The notes under the pieces were generated by a model that had not been told where the DNA came from, did not search any database, and saw only the letters and a list, made by a program, of their open reading frames with translations. A stretch of 64,000 nt of DNA, from assembly GCA_025765615.1 (NCBI GenBank), contig JAIVFJ010000024.1:423998-487997 (forward strand), given 5' to 3'. Made by a program: the position numbers and the translations under genes. Shown piece by piece: positions 46,121 through 56,567 of this stretch (the stretch's first letter is position 1; every line of letters begins with the position of its first letter). The DNA comes from Zopfochytrium polystomum. Its lineage: Eukaryota > Chytridiomycota > Chytridiomycetes > Chytridiales > Chytridiaceae.

Positions 46121-47443
46121 CTGACTACTGACTCAACCAAGTATGTTGCCAAGTCCTTCAGCGTCTTGGAGGGACCAGAGAATTTCGGTGACTGGTTGGA
46201 GGATCTCACAGCAGAACTCTCCAACAAAAATGTCGACTTACGCCACTGCATTGACACAAGTCACATCAACATCAACGCAGAGCAGAATGATGCAATTGAT
46301 CCACTAGACCTCCGTGACACTGGAACCTGTCTCATCAGAGATGGACCATTCCAAGGACAGAGATTCCAATTGGTGCCTCCGCCTCGTGGACAAGAGAAAG
46401 TAACTTGGTTTCCTGGTACACAGAACCAGAATGCACATTGCTGTCTAATTATTCGCCGCCACATCTCTCGAGCCCTTCTCACCCAAATCACACCTGGTCG
46501 AAACTTTGCTTACGAGTTGGTTGGCGAATTGGGAATAATTTGCCGCACAGCAGACCAGGGACTCGCAAAGGAGATCATTGACGACTTTGAACGCATCAAA
46601 ATGGAACCAACTGAAGCCTCAGATGCCTTCATTACCCGATTCACTGAAGCATACCATCGAGTCGACAGCTTTGCAAAATCAGCAGCTGGAGAACTTCTCC
46701 ATCGTATCCGCCCTTTCCAAAAAGTTGTTCGAATCTTTGTTGGTTCACTGAACCAAAGCCTATTGGACATGGGGATAGGAAACGTTTTTCTTGTTGTCGG
46801 CAACCCAGCTCCTGAGATAACAAGTTTAGCCAAACTAATCTCACTCTTCAAACAAACTGTTCGTCAAAACAACTATGATAAGCGATGCATCGAGCTGGCA
46901 AATCAAAGAGAAGGGGACACCTCCACTGCAGCCCCAGAGGTCAACGCACCAACTGCAAATGTTGCCCAAGTTCACTACACCCACCCCCGAGGCCGTGGAG
47001 GCTATCGACCGCTCCAACCAAGGCCACAGCCATACACCCCACGACCCTATGGTGGCTTTGGCAGAGGGTCCACTCCACTCTCTCAAGGAAGTTGGCGACC
47101 CCAGCAGATGGGATGGCGACTCCAGCAAAGTGGATGGCGACCACAGCAACCATTCCGTCCACACCAGAGCCGGGCATCCGCAAATGTCACCTGCAACAAT
47201 TGCAGTGGTCGTGGACATTACGCAAGGGAATGTCCTTCAGCTGCAAACGTGCTGGAGCAGATGCCTCAGCAATCCCAGCAGGCACTCCTAACATACAGTG
47301 CACCAGCAGACAGTGATTGGGATGAACAACAGAGTCAGCAGTTTGCAAACGAACAGCAGTTATGGGAAGAGACTTACAACTCACAGCTTGGCGGCCAAAG
47401 TGACGACAACCACCAACAGGATTTTTGGATGGCCCGGGAGTGA
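46121..47443 (+). CDS. Copia gag
   Basis: The frame opens at CTG 46121, where copy D has ATG at the matching place (57153), so the start codon of copy A seems mutated or non-AUG. About 440 residues. The middle part is capsid-like (ASDAFITRFTEAYHRVDSFA, LLHRIRPFQKVVRIFVGSL); the C-terminal third is Pro/Gln/Arg-rich with a zinc knuckle CNNCSGRGHYAREC (C-X2-C-X4-H-X4-C) near 47190-47235. It forms the virus-like particle and binds the RNA. It ends with TGA at 47441 and overlaps pol, which is in the -1 frame. Confidence 0.82.
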   Translation: MTTDSTKYVAKSFSVLEGPENFGDWLEDLTAELSNKNVDLRHCIDTSHININAEQNDAIDPLDLRDTGTCLIRDGPFQGQRFQLVPPPRGQEKVTWFPGTQNQNAHCCLIIRRHISRALLTQITPGRNFAYELVGELGIICRTADQGLAKEIIDDFERIKMEPTEASDAFITRFTEAYHRVDSFAKSAAGELLHRIRPFQKVVRIFVGSLNQSLLDMGIGNVFLVVGNPAPEITSLAKLISLFKQTVRQNNYDKRCIELANQREGDTSTAAPEVNAPTANVAQVHYTHPRGRGGYRPLQPRPQPYTPRPYGGFGRGSTPLSQGSWRPQQMGWRLQQSGWRPQQPFRPHQSRASANVTCNNCSGRGHYARECPSAANVLEQMPQQSQQALLTYSAPADSDWDEQQSQQFANEQQLWEETYNSQLGGQSDDNHQQDFWMARE

Positions 47444-49077
47444 TCCGGGCATTTGCAGTCAACATTCCACCTCCTGTTACTTCCTTTCCTCTCCTTATTG
47501 ATAACGGTTGCAATGTTAATACTCTTCGTGATTTCTCCTTCTTTATCCCATCAACCTTCAACAACCAAAAATCCAGCATGCGCATCGCAAAGGAAGGCCC
47601 AGTTCTCAACTGCGAGGGCTCAGGCGTTGCACGAATTCCTCTTGCAAACAACATCACTCTCATTATTGAAGGCGCGCAGTTTGCTCCAGAATGCCCAGTC
47701 AACCTTATTGCCGACAGGGACCTCCAGCTATGCGGTTACTATCACTTGGCACCAGACCTCCAACCAGGTGTTATTCACCGCAGCAGTCATGAAGAAGGTG
47801 ACCCAGCAGTTGTTCAAATGATCCTTCGGCACAGTCTCCAGTGGTTCCCAACTGCAGCAAACCCATCCTTCAATTACAGCACTCAATTTCTTGCCCATTG
47901 CGCCAGCAGATATTACAACTTTTTCACGTCAGCAGAACCTGCAGACACACTCAGCATTCATGCAGCATTTCTCAACAGCAAAAAACCAGACACTCGCCGA
48001 CTGCACCAATGTCTAGGACACATTCCCTATGCTCAACTTCACTCCATGAAGGAACAGAGAACCTGTGCTGACTTTCCAGACATAGACTTAGAACTGCTTG
48101 AGGACGAGTGTAAGGCCTGTATTATTGCAAAGCAGACACGTGCCTCTATTCCCCACACAGATCCTCCGGACAAGCTACCTGGGGAACACTTGGCGTTTGA
48201 CCTTGTGGAGGTCAAACCCAAGTTCAGGGGGCAGTACGGCTTTGCCCTCATTGCCATTGACTATGTCAGCAATTATATCTGGTCAACCAACCTACGACGG
48301 AAGTCTGATGCTTTACCAGAAGCCATCAAAATCATTCAGCAACTCCAGACTGTGCGAGACGTTCAGGTTAAGTCAGTTAGGTTTGATGGGGGTGAACTTA
48401 AGTCAACTGCCTTTGAACGCTTCTGTGCCTCTCATGGGATACGGGTTGAAGTCAGCCCACCACACACACCAGAGCTCAACCGCAAAGCAGAACGTGCAGT
48501 TAGGACAGTCATGGATGTAACTCCTCATGCTGGCTCACCTTGGTCTTGGTGGGGTTATGCTATTCGACATGCCGTGGACATCATCAACACACTGCCAGTT
48601 CTCAGTCGTGGTTTGCTTTCACCGGTTGAAATGCTACTTGGCTTTCCTCCCTGCATCAGCCACTTTAGGGTTTTTGGCGCTGGTTGCCTCTACTATGTGA
48701 CAGCCAAGGAACGCGGCAGCACACACCAGTACAAGAAACTGGCAGAACGAGCACGACCAGCAATATACATTGGCAATATAGGCCGATCCATTGCCTGGCT
48801 CATCGACATCAACACTGGTCGCGTTATCACACATCGCCTCAACGACCTCACTATCGCCGAAGACAGCTTTCCCAAACTCAACAAATCAGATGCTGATGAT
48901 GACAGTTCAGAACTACAGCATCACCACACGCCCTTACTCTCAGCTGACGAACTTCAGGAAACCAACAGCAACATCAAGGCCCTCCTTCGCGAAGCAAACG
49001 TACACATTGAACAGCTACCTGAGCCAGAACCAACACCAGTGGCCCCGGTGGAATTGGTAAAAAGTGTCACCCCTCAG
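47422..49077 (+). CDS. Copia pol part 1: protease and integrase
   Basis: The frame is -1 relative to gag and has no convincing ATG at the junction; ATTTTTGG at 47421-47428 may be a slip site although it is not a canonical heptamer. Protease: LLIDNGCNV with the catalytic Asp but Asn in place of the usual Ser/Thr. Pre-integrase zinc region: LHQCLGHIPYAQLH to CKACIIAKQ. Integrase core: Asp in LAFDLVEVKPK, Asp in RFDGGELKSTA, Glu in PELNRKAERAVRT. The C-terminal part follows to VTPQ at 49077, after which the frame enters a conserved spacer and stops at 49170. CAG followed by GTAAGC at the boundary is a good 5' splice site. Confidence 0.85.
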
Positions 49078-49575
49078 GTAAGCACAGCGAAAGTGAATCA
49101 GATAACGATGTACAGCTCTGGTGTTGGAGGTGACGGCATGATGGGTTGGATTCCGTGCTACTGCAATTAACGTCATCTCCAGTGGGCCTTATTGGGAGCA
49201 CTATAGGCGTGACTGAGGGAGACTGGATCGGGGGGTAGACCAGCAATGTGAAGCAACCGAAGGCCCACGACAACCAAAGCCCCAGCTCGTAGGCTAGTAT
49301 GGCCTGGACCTGTGTCAGAGGAGGTGGAGTCCTGAGCAGGGAGCCCATTCTGTGAGGAGTGCCAACCAGGAGACAGTTATTCTCCTGATGTGCCCAGGCG
49401 AGACGCGGGGGGTAGCGTTGAGGGCAAGCTGTGTATGGGGGAGTGGTCGCCTCACCTCATAGGGTACTGGGGGGAGCCCAGACCAGCATCGTGCGGAAGG
49501 CTCACCTGTGCATTTCATCCTTGCTTACTTTTGTGTGTTGGATATCTGAGACTGTTATAATTAATTCCTCCAAAG
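49078..49575 (+). other. Probable intron between copia integrase and RT
   Basis: GTAAGC at the left, CCAAAG at the right, 498 bp, phase 0 on both sides: the preceding codon is complete at 49077, and 49576 starts six codons (SLQDKT) in frame with the ATG of RT. The interior is non-coding, GC-rich and shared by copies B, C and D. The residues before the RT ATG resemble those in family C, where that ATG is ATT, which argues the upstream codons are translated. An alternative is internal initiation at 49594. Confidence 0.5.
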
Positions 49576-51293
49576 TCCCTACAAGATAAAACAATGGCAG
49601 ACACACCCACTAGGGATGCCTCACAGGCTTCTCCACCTCCAGAACCACCTCCACCAGAACCACCTCCTCATCACCAACATTCACGTTCACCATCACCTGA
49701 CAACTCAGCCAAGCGTACACGTTCTGGGCAAACCTACCTCACAAGCACAACATGTCCTGACCCCCAAACTCGTGCAGAAGCCATGTCAGGTAAATGGTCC
49801 AAGGAGTGGATTGCAGCAGAGCAGACTGAGATCGATGCCCTTCGCACTTTAGCAGCCTTTGAAGTTGTGGAACGGCCCACCAACATCAACGTCGTGCAGA
49901 ACAAATGGGTCTACAAGGTCAAACTTAAACCAGACGGCAGCATTGAGCGCTTCCATGCACAGCTTGTGGCTAAGGGCTTCACTCAACGTCATGGCATTGA
50001 TTTTTGGAATACTCACTCTCCTGTTGTCCGAATCAACAGTCTTCGTTGGCTCATTGCCATGGCGGCTGCAAACAACTGGCACACTGCTATTGTTGACATC
50101 AGCAACACGTACCTAAACAGCATGCTCAATGTGCCCATTTACATGGAGCAGCCAGACGGCTACTGCAGTGATGGCAAAGTCTGGCTACTGAAGAGAGCTG
50201 TTAATGGTATCAAGCAAGCTGGCCAGTGTTGGTATCAAGAACTGTTTGGCCACCTGAAGTCGAATGGATATCAGCAAAGCACAGCAGATCCCTGTATCCT
50301 CTTCCGTCAAGTGGATGGAAAAGTCATTTTCATTGCCATCTATGTTGATGATATTTGTTTCTTTGGGGATTCTGGGGATATCACCTCTGCCATCACACTG
50401 CTAAAATCTCGTTACAAGCTCCGCGAAATAGGAACAATCAAAACCATCCTCAATATGCAGCTGGAACACTGCCACAACGGAATCTTCTTGCACCAGAAAG
50501 CCTATATCAAGGAGTTACTTCAACGCCATGCCAATACTATCAACAATCGCACTGCAGTAAATGCCCTTCCCAGTAGTCTCAATCTTCACCGACGTGGGAT
50601 CGACGAAGCAGCTGCAGACCAGAGACTATTCCAGGCAATCCTTGGCGGCATCAACTACCTTGCAACACACACGCGGCCAGACCTTGCCCCAGCAGTTTCC
50701 TACCTTGGTGCCTTCAGCAAGGACCCTAGCAAGCAACACATGAAGATCCTTATTCGGGTTCTCGAATATCTCAACAGTACTAGTGAGTATGGTTTATTCT
50801 ATTCTTGCAACTGCACAGATATAGCCGGTTACTCTGATGCTGCCCATGGTGTCCACTCAGATGGGAAATCACAGCTTGGCTACTATGTTCTATTTGGAGA
50901 ACAGCTATTAGTTGGACATCTGTTCGAAGCAGCACTGTCATGCTGTCACCGCAGGAAGCTGAATTTGTAGCGGTGTCTGAACTGGGACGAGAACTTAAGG
51001 CACTGTCCCAACTCTATTCAGCACTTCAACTTCCGTCTCCCACTCCTCTTGTCATCTACACTGACAACAGCGGTGTGATCAACCTCAGTTCAAATGATCT
51101 TTACACCAATCGGTCAAAGCATATCATGGTAAAGTATCATTATATTCGAGAACTCGTGGAACAAAAAGTAGTACGGCTTGAGTGGATTGCTGGAGGAGAA
51201 CAGCCTGCAGACTATATGACAAAATCTCTCTCAGCTGCTCTCAGTGAATACCATTTGAGTCGTATTGGCCTTTGTTTCTTCTCTTTCCTCTGA
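49576..51293 (+). CDS. Copia pol part 2: reverse transcriptase and RNase H, one frameshift
   Basis: A Pro/Ser-rich start (49594 MADTPTRDAS) precedes RT: NKWVYKVKLKPDGSIERF, LVAKGFTQRHGIDFW, AIVDISNTYLNS, GIKQAGQCWYQELF, FIAIYVDDICFFG with the catalytic YVDD. RNase H: GYSDAAHGVHSDGKSQLGY, LSPQEAEFVAVSELGREL, YTDNSGVINLSSNDLYTN. Near 50900 one G is missing compared with copy D (GGAGAACAG against GGAGGAACAG), so the first frame ends at 50970 and the rest, to 51293, continues in the next frame. The frameshift would remove most of RNase H. Confidence 0.87.
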
Positions 51294-51557
51294 TTCATTT
51301 TTTTTTCTATCTGTGAAGTTGTTTTCTTCTTTGTTCTTTTTCATTACTTTGACTCATTTTCTTTTACCTCTGAAGTTCAATATGTGCCCCCATCCATTTC
51401 TTGTTAGTGTGGTCTGTCCTTTCTGTTCTGCCATCCGATGGCCAGTCATACCTGTTTGTGATTCTTCTTTTTCCGGTGTACGGTTTCCTTAAGTTGACTA
51501 TGGCTTAAGGTTTTCCTCCGTGCCGGCCTTTGCTCCTGCCCACAGCTTAGGGGGGAG

Positions 51558-51796
51558 TGTTAGTTTTGGGTCTTTTGGTGTAAGCAGTGTGCAGGAGCTT
51601 TGACTTGATACTGCTCTGCAAGGATGACTTGCAGCATTTTGCAAGTGATGGTCCTTGTAACAGTTTTGTATAAAGACAAACACAAGACTGACAGAAGCCA
51701 AGATCAACCTCCCACCACCACCACCTTCAGTAGTGTACTACCTCCATCTCCACAGCAGCACAACCCATAGACAATCCAGCCCAACGAAATCTTTCA
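51558..51796 (+). repeat. 3' LTR of copia copy A
   Basis: 239 bp, one difference from the 5' LTR (GCAGCATTTTGC against GCAGCAGTTTGC), preceded by the purine tract TTAGGGGGGAG. Confidence 0.93.
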
Positions 51797-52440
51797 ACTT
51801 CCTTGAGAGAGTGGAATGGACCCTCTACCAAAGCCACCGTAGGTCATGGGCTGTATGGCTGTGGCCTTGGTTGGAGCGGTCAATAGCCACCACGGCCTCG
51901 GGGGTGGGTGTAGTGAACTTGGGCAACATTTGCAGTTGGTGCGTTGACCTCTGGGACTGCAGTGGAGGTGTCCCCTTCTCTTTGATTGCCAGCTTGATGC
52001 GTCTCTTATCATAGTTGTTTTTGACAAACAGTCTGTTTGAAGAGTGAGATTAGTTTGGCTAAACTTGTTATCTCAGGAGCTGGGTTGCCGACAACAAGAA
52101 AAACGTTTCCTATCCCCATGTCCAATAGGCTTTGGTTCAGTGAGCCAACAAAGATTCGAACAACTTTTTGGAAAGGGCAAATACGATGGAGAAGTTCTCC
52201 AGCTGCTGATTTTGCAAGCTGTCGACTCAATGGTACACTTCAGTGAATCAGGTAATGAAGGCATCTGAGGCTTCAGTTGGTTCCATTTTGATGAGTTCAA
52301 AGTCGTCTCAGATCTCCTTTGCAAGTCCCTGGTCTGCTGTGCAGCAAATTATTCCCAATTCACCAACCAACAGGTGTGATTTGGGTGAAAAGGGCTCAAG
52401 AGATGTGGCGACGAATAATTAGACAGCAATGTGCATTCTG
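51797..52440 (-). pseudogene. Copia copy B gag, upstream part
   Basis: Reading minus, the gag capsid-like region seen in copy A (TITSLAKLISLFKQT, VVRIFVGSLNQSLLDMG) is recognisable with frameshifts. It begins after the duplication ACTTC at 51797-51801 and stops abruptly at about 52440 in an AT-rich sequence, so the 5' end of copy B, including its LTR, is lost. Confidence 0.8.
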
Positions 52441-53900
52441 ACATTGAGAGATTTTAAATCATTAAATGTGTCATTAAGAATAAAAAAAAATTACAGACAC
52501 TCTGACATTGCCTGACATAGATTTTAAAATCTGACATTGAGAGAATTATTTAAGAGCAAAACCACTTCCCTTCATACGTTTCTTCTTACTTTTTTTCTCT
52601 TCTTTGTGATACATTTATTACCATGTATAAGTTTGTAAGATCTTGGAAAAGCTCTTGTCGACTCGTTGTACAAGTTCTTTTTCTCGCATTTCCTAAGTTG
52701 AAGATATCTTACTCTTTTACAAACCATAATATGGTTTGTAAAAGAGTATACTATAATATATAATTTATCGTCTCTATGTATAGAAAAATATATCAAAAGT
52801 TTAATTTATCATTTTTATTTACTTTTGATTTCAAAAACATTTTGGTGTTTGAAAAGCAGCTTGAGCTGTTGTCCAAAAAGTATTATATTTGCTTTTTCCT
52901 TGCAGCTTCCTATACTCAAACGCAGGCGCAGCGCGAGTCTAGAGTTCATACTTCCATGACGCTCAGCGCACCAGAGCGACAGCCTCCACGGCGTGCGGAT
53001 GGAGGCAGTAGATCGCGCCGAGCGATTGTGCAACATCCTGTCCATCTGGGTTTCCGAGTCGGCGATAACGTTGAGGGTGAGAACCTTTCGTGGCATCGCC
53101 ATTGGTGATGATGACTGTATTTATTTCTTTGTCTTGTCTCTTTATTTTTATTTTTTTTTCGTTATTGGTAGCCTGTTCTTTTTATTTCCCTTTGTGCAAA
53201 AAAAAAAGAAAAAAAAATAGAAAATATGCCGAAGACGTCATGCACCATTGAAGACAATTTCGTCTCACCTCACCAAAAGATGTGAGCCAGAATCATCTCT
53301 AATCAATTCAAGGAGGCACACTGAAGCAATGTCATAAGTATCCAGGTCCGACTCTTTAAGGCAAAGGACTGCCAAGCAACGTCCAGGCCAGGGAAGTCAT
53401 CCCAACAAGACTCCTCATTGTCTTCCAGCTCAGCTTCAATTGAAGGAAACTCAGCTGCTTTTTTGGTCATCGATGTGATTGATAAAGCATCTTCTCCATC
53501 CAACTGATCCTTCTTCCTTTCTGCTTCATGTGCTGTTTATTCCAAATCCTCCCTGACTGAAGCCAAAGCTGTACCTTCACAGTGCTGCTAACATGTCAGC
53601 TGATGCCATTTCTCAAATTTTTTTTTTGTGGTTTTTGTGATGGTCGTTAACGACCACCCCAAAAAGGAAAAAATTAAAACAAGAACAAAAAACGCAAAAA
53701 TCAAAATAAATACTTTGCATTTGTGATACAAAATGAGGATAAAATGGAGATATTTGAAGTAGTAGGAGTAAGACCATTTACAGAGAGAAGAGAAAATGTC
53801 CTTGAGTTGTTGAGAAAAGTATGAACAATGATATTCACGGAACTGTTGTTGAGGCTCAAGCGAAAAGAGTTTGGAACTCTTGAAGATGGTTAGAATTTAG
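52441..53900. other. AT-rich stretch with a GC-rich island and a relic frame
   Basis: No firm gene. 52441-52560 has a short repeated phrase (TCTGACATTG). 52905-53110 is clearly GC-richer, carries short frames on both strands and could be a leftover exon, but no family is recognised. 53300-53510 (-) has a short acidic frame (EAELEDNEESCWDDFPGLD) of unknown origin, possibly retroelement linker. Homopolymer A/T runs occur at 53200-53220 and 53620-53630. Confidence 0.45.
52710..52748. repeat. Perfect palindrome, 19-bp arms, 1-base centre
   Basis: TACTCTTTTACAAACCATA is followed by one A and its exact reverse complement. Transcribed from either strand it would form a long tight hairpin; as DNA it could extrude as a cruciform. 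Confidence 0.9.
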
Positions 53901-53901
53901 T

Positions 53902-54030
53902 GAAGCAGGGTGTTGTTGGTATCAGGAACTCATTGGTCGTCTCAAGTCTGCGAGCCACCAACAGAGCGCAGCAGATCTGTGCATCCTCTTCAAGCGCACA
54001 AAGGAACATGTTATTTTCATTGCTACTAGG
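53902..54030 (+). pseudogene. Copia RT fragment (family of copy C)
   Basis: Reads GVVGIRNSLVVSSL in one frame and WYQELIGRLKSA-like in another, matching the RT thumb region of copy C (55440-55500) but on the plus strand. Only about 130 bp are present. Confidence 0.7.
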
Positions 54031-54148
54031 GGATACCCGTCGACTTGTAAGCAATCCTTGCCAAAGAAAAAAAAAAAAAAAAAAAAGGATGAAGGGAAAA
54101 AATGATTAAAGACAAAGCCTTCAATGGCTATTGGTAGTCCCATGCATA
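54031..54148. other. Short non-coding link with A run
   Basis: An A run of about 22 bases at 54065-54087 lies between the RT fragment and the 3' end of copy C. Confidence 0.5.
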
Positions 54149-54425
54149 GTAAGCTGTGGGCAGGAGCAAAAGGGCCAGCACGGAGGAAAACCTTACGCCA
54201 TAGGCAACGTAAGGAAACCGTACACTGGTTAAGGAAAAGCAATAAACAGGTATGACTGGCCACCAGGTGGCAGAACAATAAGAAAAGAATGCCCATATGA
54301 AATATGTGGATGGAGAGCAAAGAAACTTGAATGCAGGAATGTAAGAAGCAATGCAGAAGAAGAGGAAGGGCAAGAAAGAGAAAGGAGAAAGAGAATGCAA
54401 TACAAATAAAGAAAGGGGACAGAAA

Positions 54426-56090
54426 CTAAGGCACACAACAAAGACCAATATGACTAAGATGATAAGTACCTAAAGCAGCTGGTAATGATTTTGTAAGATG
54501 ATCTGCTGGTTGCTCGCCCCCAGGAATCCATTCCAGTCGAATCACTTGTCGATCAACCAGTTCCCTGATATAGTGATACTTAACCAGAATATGTTTTGAC
54601 CTATTAGTGTAGAGATCGTTTGAGCTCAAATTGATAACGCCTTGGTTGTCAGTATAGATTGGAATAGGAGTCGGGGACAGGAGCATGAGTGCTGTGTGCT
54701 GTTGTGAGATGGCCTCCAGTTCTCGTCCTAGTTCTGAGACTGCAACGTATTCTGCTTGCTGCGGTGACAGCATAACTGTAGGACTGCGAGTTGATGCCCA
54801 GCTGATAGCAGTATTTCCAAACAAAACGAAGTAGCCAAGTTGTGATTTCCCATCAGCATGAACTCCATGAGCAGCATCCGAGTAGCCGAAAATTCCAGAC
54901 CCTGTGTTGGAATAAAGCAAACCATACTCACGTGTACCATTGATATATTGAAGGACTCGAATGAGGATCTGCAAGTGGTGTTTGCTTGGGTCCTTGCTGA
55001 AGGCGCCAAGATATGAGACTGCTGGTGCCAAGTCTGGTCGTGTGTGTGTTGCCAAGTAGTTGATGCCACCAAGGATTGCTTGGTAAAGCTGTTGATTTGC
55101 TGTGGGTTGATCATTTTCTCGAGGTTGAAGAGTGAGAGGACTGGGGAGAGCAGTTACTGCTGCCTTCTTTCCATTGACTAGGTCTGCATGGCGTTGGAGT
55201 AGTTCTTTGGTGTAAGCTCGTTGATGCAAGTAGATGCCAGTTGGTGTTCGATGAACTTCCATATTCAGTACGGTCTTGATATGACCTAGTTCGCGGAGCT
55301 TATAGAAGGATTTTAGCAAAGTGATGGCAGAGGTGATTTCCTCTGTGTGCCCAAAGAAACAAATATCATCGACATAGATAGCAATGAAAATAATACGTTC
55401 TTTTGTGCGCTTGAAGAGGATGCACGGATCTGCTGCGCTTTGTTGGTAGCCGGCAGACTTGAGACGACCAATGAGTTCCTGGTACCAACAACGCCCCGCT
55501 TGCTTGATACCGTTGACAGCTTTGTGCAAAAGCCAGACCTTGCCATCCAAACGGTAGCCATCTGGTTGCTCCATGTAGATGGGGACATCAAGTTTGCTGT
55601 TGAGGTAGGCATTGCTAATATCGACAATGGCTGTGCCCCAACCGTTTGAGGCTGTCATAGCAAGGAGCCATCGTAGACTATTGATGCGAACAACAGGAGA
55701 GTGAGTGTTCCAGAAATCAACGCCACGACGCTGTGTAAAGCCCTTCGCCACTAGTCGTGCGCGAAAGCGCTCAATGCTGCCGTCTGGTCGAAGCTTGACC
55801 TTGTACACCCATTTGTTCTGCACGACATTGACATTCTTGGGTCGATCAACGACTTCGAAAGCTGCAAGCATTCTGAGAGCGTCAATCTCTGTCTGCTCTG
55901 CTGCTATCCACTCTTTGGACCACTTTCCACTCATGGCCTCAGTGCGTGTTACCGGGTCTGGATATTTGACACTGGTTAAATATAGATGTCCAGATCGAGT
56001 ATGTTTTGGAGATGGGCTGCGTGTAGGGCTGCATGGTGATTTGCGCACATATGTAGGTGGAGGCTCTGGTGGTGGTGATTCTGGTGGTGG
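54426..56090 (-). CDS. Copia copy C RT and RNase H, open frame
   Basis: About 550 codons without a stop. RT blocks: NKWVYKVKLRPDGSIERF, LVAKGFTQRRGVDFW, AIVDISNAYLNS, GIKQAGRCWYQELIGRL, FIAIYVDDICFFGH with YVDD intact. RNase H: GYSDAAHGVHADGKSQLGY, LSPQQAEYVAVSELGREL, YTDNQGVINLSSNDLYTN, then ADHLTKSLPAALG. The codon that is the RT ATG in copy A is ATT here, while flanking residues (DKT-AETPTRD) are kept, consistent with translation entering from upstream after splicing. Because its integrase half is broken, the copy is unlikely to move on its own. Confidence 0.83.
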   Translation of the reverse strand, partial: PPPESPPPEPPPTYVRKSPCSPTRSPSPKHTRSGHLYLTSVKYPDPVTRTEAMSGKWSKEWIAAEQTEIDALRMLAAFEVVDRPKNVNVVQNKWVYKVKLRPDGSIERFRARLVAKGFTQRRGVDFWNTHSPVVRINSLRWLLAMTASNGWGTAIVDISNAYLNSKLDVPIYMEQPDGYRLDGKVWLLHKAVNGIKQAGRCWYQELIGRLKSAGYQQSAADPCILFKRTKERIIFIAIYVDDICFFGHTEEITSAITLLKSFYKLRELGHIKTVLNMEVHRTPTGIYLHQRAYTKELLQRHADLVNGKKAAVTALPSPLTLQPRENDQPTANQQLYQAILGGINYLATHTRPDLAPAVSYLGAFSKDPSKHHLQILIRVLQYINGTREYGLLYSNTGSGIFGYSDAAHGVHADGKSQLGYFVLFGNTAISWASTRSPTVMLSPQQAEYVAVSELGRELEAISQQHTALMLLSPTPIPIYTDNQGVINLSSNDLYTNRSKHILVKYHYIRELVDRQVIRLEWIPGGEQPADHLTKSLPAALGTYHLSHIGLCCVP

Positions 56091-56319
56091 CGCTTGAGGT
56101 GGTAGGTCTCTAGTTGGTGTTTCAGCAATTGTTTTGTCATCAGGGTATGCTTTGGTGGTGTTAGTAAAATGACTGAGGTGTTTGTGAGTATTAGGATGTA
56201 GAAAAGGGAAATTAGGATGTAGAAAAGGGAAATAGAAAAATCATTGGCAGGTGAGCCTTCTGCACGATGCGGCTTGGGACATCCTGTGCCAGAGAGCCTT
56301 CTCTTCCTCTCTCCACAGC

Positions 56320-56324
56320 CCGCC
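56320..56324. repeat. Target site duplication CCGCC, left copy
   Basis: Pairs with 62695-62699 and defines copy D. Confidence 0.9.
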
Positions 56325-56553
56325 TGTTAGTTTTGGGTCTTTTGGTGTAAGCAGTGTGCAGGAGCTTTGACCAGTTTCTGCTCTGCAAGGATAACTTGCA
56401 GCATCTTGCAAGTGATGGTCCTTGTAACAGTTTTGTATAAAGACAAACACAAGACTGACAGAATCCAAGATCAACCTCCCACCACCACCACCTTCAGTAG
56501 TGTACACCACAGCAGCCCAACCCATCAATCAGCCACCATAGCAAATTCTTTCA
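56325..56553 (+). repeat. 5' LTR of copia copy D
   Basis: 229 bp; same start as copy A but with ACCAGTTTCTGC and a different outer third. The 14-base segment complementary to the leader is at 56424-56437, exactly 99 bases into the LTR as in copy A. Confidence 0.93.
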
Positions 56554-56567
56554 TACAAAACTGTTAC
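56554..56567 (+). promoter_or_regulatory. Putative self-complementary primer-binding region, copy D
   Basis: TACAAAACTGTTAC follows the LTR directly and is the exact reverse complement of 56424-56437, as in copy A. Confidence 0.6.

Larger units (their letters stand above)
45283..51796 (+). mobile_element. Ty1/copia retrotransposon copy A, nearly intact
   Basis: Two 239-bp LTRs (TGTTAG...TTTCA) differ at one base by eye, flanked by the 5-bp duplication ACTTC. Between them are a leader, gag, protease, integrase, a spacer with splice-like ends, RT and RNase H, in the copia order (integrase before RT). The purine tract AGGGGGGAG touches the 3' LTR. The defects seen are a CTG in place of the gag ATG and a one-base frameshift in RNase H. 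The near-identical LTRs mean a recent insertion. Confidence 0.93.
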
